From the NCBI GenBank assembly GCA_037953745.1, contig JBAKBP010003169.1, positions 95,087-159,086 on the forward strand: 64,000 nt of DNA, read 5' to 3'. Positions 33,401-43,263 of this stretch are shown piece after piece; position 1 is the first letter of the stretch, and each line of letters starts with the position of its first letter. Position numbers and translations under genes: made by a program. This DNA comes from Lithodes maja. Its lineage: Eukaryota; Arthropoda; Malacostraca; Decapoda; Lithodidae. Under the pieces are notes generated by a model. It was not told where the DNA came from. It searched no databases and saw only the letters and a list, made by a program, of their open reading frames with translations.

Positions 33401-33472
33401 CTTATCGCTTTCGCCTGACGCTAAAATTGTTCCATTTAACCTCTCATTTACACTCTCAATATTTCTGTTCAA
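30436..33472 (-). pseudogene. CR1a copy C ORF2 (APE endonuclease plus RT)
   Basis: Full-length ORF2 broken by three small indels. An insertion at 30645-30655 follows SGINKGDMT. An extra T lies near 31232 (CCATTTTTGG where other copies have four T). An extra A lies near 31994 (CCTTAACGG). The endonuclease is intact in text: YYTNC, ALTETW, KRGGGIAVF, VMYRPP, GDFNFP and GNSDHN. RT motifs A (FSKAFD), B (GVPQGS) and C (FADDTK) are present. The upstream end overlaps ORF1's stop by 4 nt (33469-33472) and has TTG, not ATG, there. Confidence 0.9.
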
Positions 33473-33668
33473 AACCCCACAACCACCCTATCTAAAGAAC
33501 TAGCTAATGTAGAAACCCCTAACCGTGAAAGATGAACCCCATTCCTTGCGTACATCCCATCTCTCCCATAGAAACTATCCCAGTTATCAATGAATGGTAT
33601 TGCTTTTTCTTTGCAATATTTCTCCAAACGGCAATTGACACCAATCGGCCTGGATGTCCATTCCTTGG
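33469..33668 (-). pseudogene. CR1a copy C ORF1 C-terminus (esterase)
   Basis: The last part of ORF1, with KEWTSRPIGVNCRLEKYC and the SGNH block V motif (NGVHLSRLG, where other copies have DGVHLS). The Asp of DxxH is therefore Asn in this copy. Truncated at its 5' side. Confidence 0.85.
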
Positions 33669-33775
33669 GTATGAAGGGGATCTGCCGGGTATGGGCCAAT
33701 CGGCGCTCTGCAGACCCCCGTAATCTTGTATTGATCTCTGACCGTTTTGGTGAGGTTGAGTTGGGTCTTAAAGGA
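33669..33775 (+). mobile_element. CR1 3' UTR relic
   Basis: Plus-strand CR1-like 3' UTR (GAAGGGGATCTGCCGGGTAT through TCTGACCGTTTTGGTGAGG) joined to the 5' truncation point of copy C. Confidence 0.75.
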
Positions 33776-34552
33776 TATCATAAATATGAGAGATAATTGT
33801 TTTTAATATCTTGACTGTGAGGGATATTCCTAATAAGATGAATTCACTGAGGCAAAGATAGTGTAAATTAAATGAAAGGAAGCATATGAAGACACTGCAG
33901 CACTGAATAATTCATTCATTAGTGTGGAAGCTTTATCGGCTCCATTATATCGCACTATGTCAATGTGTCATTTCACATTTGTAAAGGTATATAATTATAC
34001 AGTAGATTATATGTTTACAGTTTAGATAGTTAAAGAGATAAACATATATAGACAGATAGATGAAGCTAGATATAGAAAAATACGGATAAATATACAAAAA
34101 TAAGAACTAGGAAATCTGCATAGAACCGACCATCCCACACGAGGCAGATCCCATTCACACCGAACTAGATAAATACAGAAAGAGGTTCCGAACCATCCGG
34201 AAACAAGGCAAGAAGATAAGCTACTTATAAGGACTGATTGAGAATGTAAGTATGCATTATTTATCATATTCTTGTGTATTCCCTCAAAATGTATCTCAAC
34301 CTCCACCCTGGAGGTATGTACGAAACTAGGACTTAAAATCATTAGTCATTTGTATGAGGATGATGCAGCCCACGTCACGTGTATTATGATGGCTCAATTG
34401 CAGAAATGGAAGAACAAGGTTGGTGTCTTGGTAATAGACAAGGTTAATAATGAAGTAATAGAGAGCGAGTATTGATATAGAATATCTGATAAAGTTTCTT
34501 CAACTCTAGCAGAGTTGAAATTCTCTATGGACTATTAGATATCAGAAATGGA
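33776..34552. other. Unassigned AT-rich sequence with a CR1 relic
   Basis: No gene recognised. A decayed minus-strand CR1 3' UTR lies at about 34105-34170 (AAATCTGCATAGAACCGACC). Confidence 0.5.
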
Positions 34553-34745
34553 GAGAACATAAGAAAACATGAGTCTGCAGAAAGCCGATTGGCCCACACA
34601 CGGCAGATCCCTTTCACACCTAACCCATTTCGTCCATTATGCCTATATAATTTTAAACTTACAGCTTTATATCGTTCGTAATCCCACAATGGCACTCGGT
34701 AGCCTATTCCACATATCCACAACGCTGTTACCAAATTAATGACTT
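34553..34745 (-). pseudogene. CR1 3' end relic
   Basis: Minus-strand CR1 tail, 3' UTR and the last codons (region pairing with FGNRVVDGWN), with several substitutions. An older copy. Confidence 0.75.
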
Positions 34746-35221
34746 GTAGAAATCCTCTTTTAAATGATGTCACAAAACAAGTTATAGGGATGATCAACAA
34801 TGAAGTTAAAGTGTTAGCTAGAATGTAAAAATATAAGTAGCCTACATTGTCGAGATAAACTGGTGGAATATAACTTCTCTTGCTGTCGTCATTATTATTA
34901 TTGTTATTCTTATTATCATCATTATTGTTATTATTATTACATTATTATTATTATTATTATTATGATGATGATTATTATTATTATTAATATTATTTATTAT
35001 TTTTGTTGTACTGTATTTCACTGGTAAATATCTATAATTTACAGATGGCCAATGACAAATGGCTACGGTAAACCCACCCTCAAGTTTCATTAAGATATAA
35101 TTATTAGATTTTCATAAAGGTGTGAACAATTATAAGTTTTTCACAAAGGTGTGAATAATTATTAGTTTGTCATATAGGTGTGAATCTCCATTGATGACCC
35201 CAGGTGGGGATGGGGGGGATG
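34746..35221. other. Spacer with (ATT)n microsatellite
   Basis: An imperfect (ATT)/(ATG) tract lies at about 34890-35000. A short imperfect repeat (ATAAAGGTGTGAACAATTAT and ACAAAGGTGTGAATAATTAT) occurs near 35113-35160. Nothing else seen. Confidence 0.6.
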
Positions 35222-35302
35222 GGACATAAGAACATAAGAAAATGGGAGTCTACAAAAAGCCGATCGGCCCACACAAGGCAGATCTCTGTCACACCCAGGA
35301 TC
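35222..35302 (-). mobile_element. CR1 3' tail fragment
   Basis: CATAAGAACATAAGAAAATG and the following CR1 3' UTR, ending at CACACCCAG just before the THAP exon. This insert probably removed or displaced the start of the P-type transposase exon. Confidence 0.8.
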
Positions 35303-35564
35303 CACATACACAGCACACCTAAGACAGCAGGTACAAACATTAGATATTATCGATTTCCAAGAGATGAACAGTACAGGAAAATATGGATAAACTTGTGTCG
35401 CCGAACTGATGTCGTGAATCCAGAGCATGCTATTGTTTGTTCTGTCCACTTTACCAAAGATGACTTAGTTGATGATATAAAAAGTCGTTTACTTGGTATT
35501 GGAAGTCCAAAGAACAAAAGACTCCTGAAGAAAGAAGCTGTACCGTCACTCTGTCTTCATAATG
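35303..35564 (+). pseudogene. P-superfamily transposase, exon with THAP domain
   Basis: The frame reads NIRYYRFPRDEQYRKIWINL, then HAIVCSVHF and LLKKEAVPSL. This is the body of a THAP zinc-binding domain: the FP pair, the invariant Trp, the second Cys...His pair in CSVHF and the AVPSL box. The first Cys pair of the C2CH set is missing because a CR1 tail lies directly upstream. The exon ends AATG with a good donor GTAAGC at 35565. Joined to the exon at 37091 (after TTTCAG) the frame continues as HNVASPTEM, phase 1. THAP domains bind transposon ends in P elements. It is also found in host THAP proteins, but the downstream RNase-H-like text makes this a transposase. Confidence 0.85.
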
Positions 35565-35944
35565 GTAAGCAATATATTGTGTTTAGTGTGTTGTGCAAAC
35601 AACATACATTACGCAATTTTGAGATTAAGATGGTATCAATCGTAGGCTAGCGAAATGGTGAATTTTTCTTATAATTCTAAGCATTTTGTGTTTCTTATAG
35701 AAAATACCAATACTCTGTGTATTTATTTTATTGTAATTGTATATTGCGTACCGTACCCGATAAAGTAGAATATCACAATTATGGCTATCTATTGTTAGCT
35801 ATGCTATACTACACAACTAAGAACATTATTTAGGTGAAACTATGAACATTATTAAGGTGTGGTAGGTGTACTGTATATTGTCATTGGAGGTATTGTATTA
35901 TAACTATATATAATTGTTATGAAGTTTATGTTGATTGATTGTAT

Positions 35945-36392
35945 ATTAAAACACACGAAACTGGAAATCTGCATAAGGCCGACCGGCCCACAAGAGGCAT
36001 ATCCCGTTCACACCCAACCCATATCTTTCATGTGTCTATCCAGTTTGCACTTGAAATTGTCTACCGTTTCTGAGCTAATCACTGCACTAGGCAATCTATT
36101 CCACACTTCTACACCTCTGTTCCCAAACCAGTGCTTACCTAGATATTTTATAAAGCGGAATTTACCCAATTTGAAGCCATTTGAACGGGTTATCTCGCCG
36201 TTATTAAGCTTTAATATCTCTCCCTTATTGATACCTTTCATCCACTTAAACACCTATCATATTATCTCATCTTCGTCTTTCTAGCGATATGCACACACAC
36301 TAAATCTAAACTTATCTAACTTGAAACCATTTGAGCGGGTTATGTCGCCGTTCTTTAGCTTTAATACCTCATCTATATCACCCTTATTTATA
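35945..36392 (-). pseudogene. CR1b relics in the intron
   Basis: The minus strand encodes NGEITRSNGFKLGKFRF, FGNRGVEVWNRLPSAV and a terminal MKDMGWV (stop 36008), with a 3' UTR reaching 35945. A second overlapping CR1b piece (36300-36392) repeats the TRSNGFKL region. Both are old. Confidence 0.8.
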
Positions 36393-36427
36393 TTATATTA
36401 TATTATATACAGTATATATATATATAA

Positions 36428-36460
<33 letters not shown>

Positions 36461-36745
36461 TACAATAGGTGAAGCAGTAACACAAATTAGAGTATTAGTG
36501 AGTGGGAGCAGTATAATCTGTAATTAGAGGACCGCCTTGGTCCCTTAATTACAATATATACTCCTCCCACTCCATACTAGGCTACAGGTACTTCTTTTCC
36601 TTGATCATACAAATTCTAGTTTTAACTGGATTTTTAATAGTGGTTACTATCGTACTAGGCATAAGTATCTCTCATAATGTACAAATTATATATATATATA
36701 TAAATATATATAATATATATATAATATATATACAGTATATATACA

Positions 36746-36811
<66 letters not shown>

Positions 36812-36842
36812 TATTACATCACAAATACACGTGAGCCACTAA
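36393..36842. repeat. (TA)n, (AAT)n and (GA)n tracts with unassigned sequence
   Basis: TATATTATATTATATACAGT and related (TA)n at about 36393-36430, (AAT)n at 36436-36462, a long (TA)n at 36690-36788 and (GA)n at 36789-36812. The middle holds GGACCGCCTTGGTCCCTTAA, with the TTAA (36545-36548) that is the empty form of the MITE site. Confidence 0.85.
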
Positions 36843-36990
36843 ATGTTTCTAATCTCTCAATGGGGTTCGAACCGCCGACCATCAGGACGATAGCCGACGC
36901 TTTACACCACTGCCGTGGTACAGTTGATTAAAGCGTCGGCTATCGTCCTGACGGTCGGCGGTTCGAACCCCACTGAGAGATTAGAAACAT
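36843..36990. repeat. Head-to-head SINE pair (inverted repeat)
   Basis: Left arm 36843-36903 and right arm 36929-36990 are near-perfect inverted copies of about 60 bp separated by about 25 bp. Each arm reads outward as a tRNA-like head, with GTGGTACAGTTGATTAAAGC (A-box region) and GGCGGTTCGAACCCC (B box). Transcripts would fold into a hairpin. The duplicated copy is at 43572-43720. Confidence 0.8.
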
Positions 36991-37090
36991 ATATATATAT
37001 ATATTATGTTTAAGGTTGTTATTGAATTACAACTGTGAATAGATATTGTGGTTAGACAATTTATAATATATATCAGTATCATTGTTTCAG

Positions 37091-38533
37091 TTGCCAGTCC
37101 AACAGAGATGTCCAGCAGGAGAACTGGGAGAGCAGCAACTCTTGGATTAAAGAGAACTGCAGAAGAAATGCTACATGATCGATATCTTAAGCCGAGTAAT
37201 TATAGCCCAAGCTTAGAGGTAGAGACAGTGATATACAGAAACACTGTAGATAGTCAAAATCCAACTATAATGTAGGACGTGGCGAGTCTATTGTCCTGCA
37301 AGATGGCAAGAGATCCTGTAGAGATTGTAAAGTTATTCATGATGAATTGCATAAGAAAATACAGAAGTTGGAAAAAGAGGTAGAGCTTTGGCGTGATCAA
37401 TAGTTGTCCTTGAAACAGAAAAATACTGAGGAACAAAATCAGGTCATACACGAAGTGCAACAGAAAGTCGATGATGCACTACAACCTTTGTTCACTAAAA
37501 CACAGATAGATATTCTCATCAGTAAAAAGAAAAACGCTAAGTTTTGGCCAGAATAGGATTATCATCTGCAATGACACTACGGAGCTTGAGTCTAAAGTGT
37601 TACAAATATCTAAAATATGTCAAAGGTTTTCCTTTGCCATCTGTGAGCACATTAAAAGACAGCAAAACATGTGTTATGTGAACCTGGTCTTTTATCATCT
37701 GTCTTGTCACTTATGAAGTTCAAGTCTGAAACTTTAGATTTGGTAGAAAAGCTGGCAGTCATATCTTTCGATGAGATGAGTATTGCAAAACAATGGAGCT
37801 ACGACAAAGGTACAGACACACTTTATAAACCACACAAAAGTGTCCAGGTAGTTATGTTGAGAGGCCTTGTAGGTAAGTGGAAACAGCCAATATATTTTGA
37901 CTTTGATCAATCAAACGTGTAAAATATATTGACATATTTGATAGAGAGAATAGAGTTAGCAGGCTACCCAGTTGTTGCAATAGTGCACGATTTAGGAACT
38001 ACCAATCTCCGTGTATGGAAACAATTTGGTATAGATCCTCTCAAACATAATCAAATGTCTTTCAAAAATCCAGTGGCTGATAAAGACATTTTTGTATTTG
38101 CTGATGTTCCTCATTTGTTAAAGCTAATCAGGAATCATTTTATTGATTCAGGGGTTGAGTTGCAGAACGGAGATATAGTTTCTGCTGCTTGCATTCACGT
38201 AATGCTGCTCAATACCAAAACAGAATATGGATAATTAGCTTACAAAGTGAGTGATATTCACCTCACAGTCACTGGTCAGCAAAGACAACGTGTGAAATAT
38301 TATGCAACACAGTTGTTGTCAGAGAGCTGTGCAAGTTCAATCATGTTTTTAGGCGAGAAAGGAGTTCTGGAGTCTAAAAACTGGAAAGAAACGGCTAAGT
38401 TCATCTTACTAGCAGATAACTGGTTTGACGTCATGAATTCCTCCAACTATGGTGATAAGAAACTTCGCTGTGGATATGGAATGTATTTTGATGAACAGAC
38501 AAGTATGATTGACACAGTGAGCACCATGAGAGT
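37091..38533 (+). pseudogene. P-superfamily transposase core, duplication copy 1
   Basis: Second exon. After VASPTEMSSRRTGRAATLG comes a coiled-coil-like stretch (HDELHKKIQKLEKEVELW) and LFTKTQIDIL, as in P/THAP9-type transposases. The RNase-H-like core follows: VISFDEMSI, then VVMLRGLVGKWKQPIYFDFD, AIVHDLGTTN and FADVPHLLKLIRNHF. The next frame continues VTGQQRQRVKYYATQLLSES and NWKETAKFILLADNWFD. Stops and frameshifts near 37275, 37400, 37555, 37920 and 38232 kill the gene. CR1a is inserted at TATGTAA (38533-38539). The acidic residues in FDEMS, HDLGT and FADVP look conserved. The C-terminus lies at 49763, beyond the duplication. Confidence 0.88.
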
Positions 38534-38776
38534 ATGTAACTCTGTGTCAAGCTGTGTCCAGTCTAGTTCAGTCAGTGACAGGAGAAGGTTGTGTTAATCT
38601 GAGCTCCTGCCCGGACCACTTACCAGTGACCTTTAGTGACCATTACACCTACCTGTGTTTGGGGGCAGTGCACTCGTGTTATATAAAAGTGTTATAGCTC
38701 AGTTTTTAGCTGTTAGTTTACTTGTTTTTGTTTTTCTGTACTTAGTTTCTTGCTCCTCGCTAAGCTTATTGGGATC

Positions 38777-39817
38777 ATGGCAGGTATGGAGTGCGAGTCT
38801 CTAACTGATCTGCATCATCTTATTCTCCAGGTAAGAGAGGAGATGGTTGTGGTGAAGGAAGAGGTCTTGGCTCTAAGGGAGGTTAATGTTAAAATTCAGA
38901 GGGAAGTGGATTTGATTAAAGACGAAAATCTAGCTTTCAAGCTTAGCCAAGAGGAAATAAAGTCAAGTAAGGGGAAAAGGGAGGAAGTTGATGAAAAATT
39001 GTATTCATGGCAGGTTGTTAAAAATACGGGTGGGAAAGTCACACTCAAGAAGCAGGATAGTAGAATAGGTATGAGTGTGACAAATACATTCTCTCCTTTG
39101 CGAGACGAATGTGAGGGAAAAGATAGTCAGGATAAGGGAGGGATAACCGAAGTGCCTGCCGCCGACTCAGCTCCAACCTCTGACGCTGTGCTACCTACCA
39201 CCACCACTACCCCCACCACCACCACCACCACCAAGGGAGCTTCTGCCACCACCAGGGGTTCTCCAACTGCAGCTGCTGGATCCTCCCGAGGGAAAGGTAA
39301 GTCTGTGTCCCGAAAAGGTAAGTCTGTGTCGATTGTGGGCGACTCCATGGTAAGACATTTAGTTAGGGCTACCCGCACTAAACTTAGGAAGGTTGTGTGT
39401 CTGCCTGGCCATGGAGTTGGGAGGGTTTTAGAGAAGATGGACCACATCTTGGAAGATAGTGGAGATAACCCCATTATCTGTCTCAGTGCCGGGAGTAACG
39501 ATGTTGGTAAGGGTAGAAGTGAGGAACTGCTGCAGCAGTATCGGGATGTGTTAGATAAAGTTAGGATGAAGGGAGGGATCCCTGTAGTACATTGTATCCT
39601 ACCCAGAAGAGGAGTTCCCAAGGAATGGACATCCAGGGCGATTGGTGTCAATTGCCGTTTGGAGAAATATTGCAAAGAAAAAGCAATACCATTCATTGAT
39701 AACTGGGATAGTTTCTATGGGAGAGATGGGATGTACGCAAGGGATGGGGTTCATCTTTCACGGTTAGGGGTTTCTACATTAGCTAGTTCTTTAGATAGGG
39801 TGGTTGTGGGGTTTTGA
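38777..39817 (+). CDS. CR1a ORF1 (coiled coil plus SGNH esterase), copy B1
   Basis: ATG at 38777 (MAGMECES) gives 346 codons; an upstream TTG is less likely. Residues about 10-75 form a heptad-rich coiled coil (ILQVREEMVVVKEEVLALRE). About 135-165 is a Thr/Pro-rich linker. The rest is an SGNH/GDSL-type hydrolase: block I GDSM (about 188), block III AGSND (about 239) and block V DGVH (about 323). CR1-clade ORF1 proteins are known to carry such esterases; their role in retrotransposition is not settled. B1 carries an extra 21-bp tandem copy (RKGKSVS) before block I. The stop TGA at 39815 overlaps the ORF2 start by 4 nt. Confidence 0.92.
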   Translation: MAGMECESLTDLHHLILQVREEMVVVKEEVLALREVNVKIQREVDLIKDENLAFKLSQEEIKSSKGKREEVDEKLYSWQVVKNTGGKVTLKKQDSRIGMSVTNTFSPLRDECEGKDSQDKGGITEVPAADSAPTSDAVLPTTTTTPTTTTTTKGASATTRGSPTAAAGSSRGKGKSVSRKGKSVSIVGDSMVRHLVRATRTKLRKVVCLPGHGVGRVLEKMDHILEDSGDNPIICLSAGSNDVGKGRSEELLQQYRDVLDKVRMKGGIPVVHCILPRRGVPKEWTSRAIGVNCRLEKYCKEKAIPFIDNWDSFYGRDGMYARDGVHLSRLGVSTLASSLDRVVVGF

Positions 39818-42307
39818 ACAGAAATATTGAGAGTGTAAATGAGAGGTTTAATGGAACAATTTTAGCGTCAGGCGAAAGCGATAAGGATATTCAGTCTCAT
39901 GCTAACAATGATGACTATAATGCAAATGATAGTAGTGATGGTGCAACGGAAGATGGAAATATCGTTAGAAATAAAGATAAATTAGGTATAAAGAAAAGAA
40001 GTAAATTGAGAGTATATTACACAAACTGTAGGAGTCTATGTAACAAAATGAACGAACTTAGAGCCCTTGTTAGCAAAGAAAATATAGACATAATAGCGCT
40101 AACTGAAACGTGGATTAATACAGAAACCAGGCATTTTTTAGCAGAATTTGATATACCAGGATATAGTTTGTTTAAATATGACCGAACAAGTAAGAGGGGT
40201 GGCGGTATAGCAGTGTTTGTCAGGAGTACATTAAAAAGCTGTATTAAATCAGGTATTAGACTAAATAACGATAATGAAAGTGTTTGGGTAGAGGTTAACG
40301 AAGGTAGTTGAGACCATAGTTATTGGAGTTATGTATAGACCGCCAAATATGAATAGAAATGACGGAACGTCATTATGGGAGGAAATTAAAATGGCATCAA
40401 GGTTTAGCAATGTGTGCATTATGGGGGATTTTAATTTTCCGAATATAGATTGGCAGCATCAAATAGGAGACTCTGATTCCGAGGAGTTTATAGAGGTAGT
40501 ACAAGATAGTTTTTTATTTCAATTCATAGATACGCCGACTAGAGGTAATAATATTCTCGATTTAGTTTTCAGTAACAATGAACATATGGTAAATAATGTA
40601 GAGATAGGGGACCACCTAGGAAATAGTGACCACAATTCTGTGTATTTTAATATACAATGGAAAGGTAATACCAGAGAGAATACAACATTAATACCTGACT
40701 TTAGAAAAGCCAATTATGGTGGGTTAAGAAGAGTCCTATTAGCCGACCCTATGGTCAAAAAATTAAGTCGATCCAGGTGTCCAAATGAGTGTACCCCTTC
40801 TCAGGCACCTGTCATCTTAAGTCAGGAAGAGACGTCAACCTTGGTAGATACATACGATAATTTTATCAAGTCAGTATTCAATGCACAAAATAAATTCATC
40901 CCCAAAAGAAAATTTAGATCAACACAGAACCAACCCAAATGGATGAATAATAGACTATTAGATCTTCTAGGACAAAAGAGAGGAATATATAGAAAAATTA
41001 GGAAAGGCGAAATATCACCTACTTGCTTACTATCAGAATCTATCAAGACAGGTAAAAAAGGACATTAGGAAAGAAAAAAGAAATTATGAAATCAAGGTTG
41101 CCAATGACTCAAAAAATAATCCTAAAGCTTTTTACCAACTATATAAATCCAAGGTTAGAGATGTAATTGGTCCCCTTAAAACTTCGATAGGAGAAATGAC
41201 AGAAAATGATTTAGAAATGTGCAGTACATTAAATAGTCAATTTCTTTCCGTTTTCACTAATGAAAATTTGGCACAGTTTCCAGAAGTCCGTAAGGTATAT
41301 AGCGATAGTATAGAAAATAGGTTAAGTACGGTTACTATAAGTAGAAATGATGTGCTTAAGGAAATTGACAGACTGAAACCTCATAAATCGCCTGGTCCTG
41401 ATGAGGTATATGCTAGAGTATTAAAAGAATGTAGGGATGAGTTAAGTTACCCATTAACATTTTTATTTAACAAGTCATTGGAGACAGGTATAGTTCCAGA
41501 AGCTTGGAAGCTTGCAAACGTAGTTCCGATCTTCAAAAAAGGTGACAAATCAATAGCATCCAATTACCGTCCCATTAGTCTTACATCAATCATAGGAAAG
41601 CTACTAGAGTCAATTATTGCTAGTAAAATTAGAAACCACTTAGATACATTTAATTTAATAAATTCTTCTCAGCATGGATTCACTCAGGGACGTTCTTGCC
41701 TTACTAATTTGCTTAGTTTTTTCTCAGAGGTATATGAAGCAGTAGATAATGACAAGTCATATGATATAATATATTTAGATTTCAGTAAAGCTTTCGACAG
41801 AGTCCCCCATGAGAGATTGATGAGAAAGGTTGAGGCGCATGGAATAGGTGGGGCGTTGTTGGGATGGATTAGGTCATGGCTAATTGGTAGGAAGCAGAGA
41901 GTCAGCATAAATGGTACGAAGTCAGAATGGGGAGCAGTCAAAAGTGGTGTCCCCCAGGGATCTGTATTAGGTCCTCTGTTGTTTGTTATATACATAAATG
42001 ACCTTGATTTAGGTACAACTAGTAGGATAAGTAAATTTGTAGACGATACCAAAATGGGGAGAACAATTATTGATTCAGATAGAGATATAGAGTGCCTCCA
42101 AAGGGATCTAGATACCTTACACGAATGGTCAGTAAATTGGCAGATGAAGTTTAACATTGACAAATGCAAGGTATTAAAGATAGGGAAGATGCATACAAAT
42201 GTTAAATATAAACTAGCTAATGTGGAATTAGAAAACTCGAATTGTGAGAAAGATCTAGGTGTGTTTGTTAGCAATGATTTGAAGCCTAGACAACAGTGTA
42301 TAAGCGT
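39814..42307 (+). pseudogene. CR1a ORF2, copy B1 (truncated)
   Basis: Begins at TTG (39814), overlapping the ORF1 stop. No ATG lies between the preceding in-frame stop (39796) and the endonuclease. APE motifs are present: YYTNCRSLC, ALTETW, RGGGIAVF, MYRPPN, GDFNFP and SDHNS. An extra T near 40308 (GGTAGTTGAG) breaks the frame in this copy only. An extra base near 41013 (GAAATATCACC where other copies have GAAATTCACC) is shared with B2. RT motif C reads FVDDTK. Coding stops at the duplication junction after QQCISV. Confidence 0.9.
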
Positions 42308-42322
42308 GTACAGTGCAGTGTA
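42308..42322. other. 15-bp junction filler of the tandem duplication
   Basis: GTACAGTGCAGTGTA matches neither parent at this position. It contains CAGTGTA, also present 20 bp upstream in CR1a (ACAGTGTATAAG), so it may be locally templated. Confidence 0.8.
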
Positions 42323-42633
42323 TAATCACTGCACTAGGCAATCTATTCCACACTTCTACACCTGTTCCCAAACCAGTGCTTACCTAGATATTTTATAAAG
42401 TGGAACTTACCCAATTTGAAGCCATTTGAACGGGTTATCTCGCCGTTATTAAGCTTTAATATCTCTCCCTTATTGATACCTTTCATCCACTTAAACACCT
42501 ATCATATTATCTCATCTTCGTCTTTCTAGCGATATGCACACACACTAAATCTAAACTTATCTAACTTGAAACCATTTGAGCGGGTTATGTCGCCGTTCTT
42601 TAGCTTTAATACCTCATCTATATCACCCTTATT

Positions 42634-42636
<3 letters not shown>
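42323..42636 (-). pseudogene. CR1b relics, duplication copy 2
   Basis: Same relics as 36076-36392, with a 2-bp deletion in ACACCTGTTCCC and a few substitutions. An expanded (TA)n and (AAT)n tract follows (42637-42725). Confidence 0.85.
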
Positions 42637-42723
<87 letters not shown>

Positions 42724-42811
42724 TACAATAGGTGAAGCAGTAACACAAATTAGAGTATTAGTGAGTGGGAGCAGTATAATCTGTAATTAGAGGACCGCCT
42801 TGGTCCCTTAA

Positions 42812-43259
42812 CCCGTACAGCCCCAGCGACGCGCCTGGCGCGTCGGCGATGTATGTAACGCACAGCCCCAGAGACGCGCCTGGCGAGTCACCCTAATTTC
42901 CCCTAATTGCGCCGACCGTAACCTCAGGTGTAGCCACGCAAGAGGGCTCAGATTTGTATGGGAACTGTGTACGTATCCCACGCAACCGTGCCGATGGTTG
43001 AAAACTCTCAAAGTCCACGTGCGTGCGCGCGAGCGCGCAATAACCTGGTTTTTTGGGATAATTGCCTTCAATTTTTTACTCTTATAAAATCCGTTTTCGG
43101 GGGCTCTGTAGGACCATTTTTTAAGCTTTTTGAGCGGTTTTTCGTGGTTTTTCCTTCATTCCTAACCCATTCGCTATTGTTTCTGGAATAAAACCATTTT
43201 TTGAAAACCGGCCGGGTTCTGGTGCGCAAACATTACAAAACTAGCCGGGGCTCCACGGG
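42812..43259. mobile_element. piggyBac-like MITE
   Basis: 448 bp flanked by TTAA at 42808-42811 and 43260-43263. The ends CCCGTACAGCCCC and GGGGCTCCACGGG form 13-bp inverted repeats (11 of 13 match) starting with CCC. TTAA duplication and CCC...GGG ends are the piggyBac signature. There is no transposase. Near the left end the stretch from CAGCCCCAGCGACGCGCC is repeated with changes about 40 bp later. CGACGCGCCTGGCGCGTCG is a perfect 9+1+9 palindrome. The element is far richer in CpG than its surroundings. The matching site in unit 1 is empty (TTAA, 36545-36548). Confidence 0.88.
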
Positions 43260-43263
43260 TTAA

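Larger units (their letters stand above)
30221..33668 (-). mobile_element. CR1a copy C, slightly 5'-truncated
   Basis: Minus strand. The 3' tail is at 30221 (AAGAACATAAAAACATAAG), the 3' UTR runs to 30435, the whole of ORF2 follows, and the last 70 or so codons of ORF1 reach about 33668. There the text switches to a plus-strand CR1 3' UTR. It lacks most of ORF1 and the 5' UTR. Confidence 0.92.
35565..37090 (+). other. Intron-like region of the P-type transposase
   Basis: Donor GTAAGC at 35565 and acceptor TTGTTTCAG ending 37090 bracket 1.5 kb without P-type coding text. It has taken up CR1b relics (35945-36392), (TA)n and (AAT)n tracts and a head-to-head SINE pair (36843-36990). Confidence 0.6.
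36076..42307. repeat. Tandem segmental duplication, unit 1
   Basis: 6232 bp running from inside the CR1b relic (CTAATCACTGCACTAGGCAA) to inside CR1a ORF2 (ACAGTGTATAAGCGT). It repeats as 42323-49010 with few differences, the largest being the 448-bp MITE. The unit ends in mid-ORF2, so CR1a copy B1 was cut by the duplication junction and not by normal 5' or 3' truncation. Confidence 0.95.
38534..42307 (+). mobile_element. CR1a copy B1, cut by the duplication junction
   Basis: Starts after TATGTAA with a 240-bp 5' UTR and runs through ORF1 and most of ORF2 until 42307. It is the same insertion event as copy B2, seen twice because of the tandem duplication. Confidence 0.93.

Noticed and set aside
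34272..34475. Short frame with protein-like composition
   Set aside because: No recognised domain, no neighbours and no second copy; too short to support.
35204..35302. N-terminal extension of the THAP frame
   Set aside because: This stretch is a CR1 3' tail read in frame, not transposase sequence.
36601..36789. Frames rich in Ile-Tyr (also near 8850 and 53714)
   Set aside because: They are translations of (TA)n microsatellites.
42808..43191. Frames inside the piggyBac-like MITE
   Set aside because: No transposase motif; the CpG-rich sequence is open by chance.
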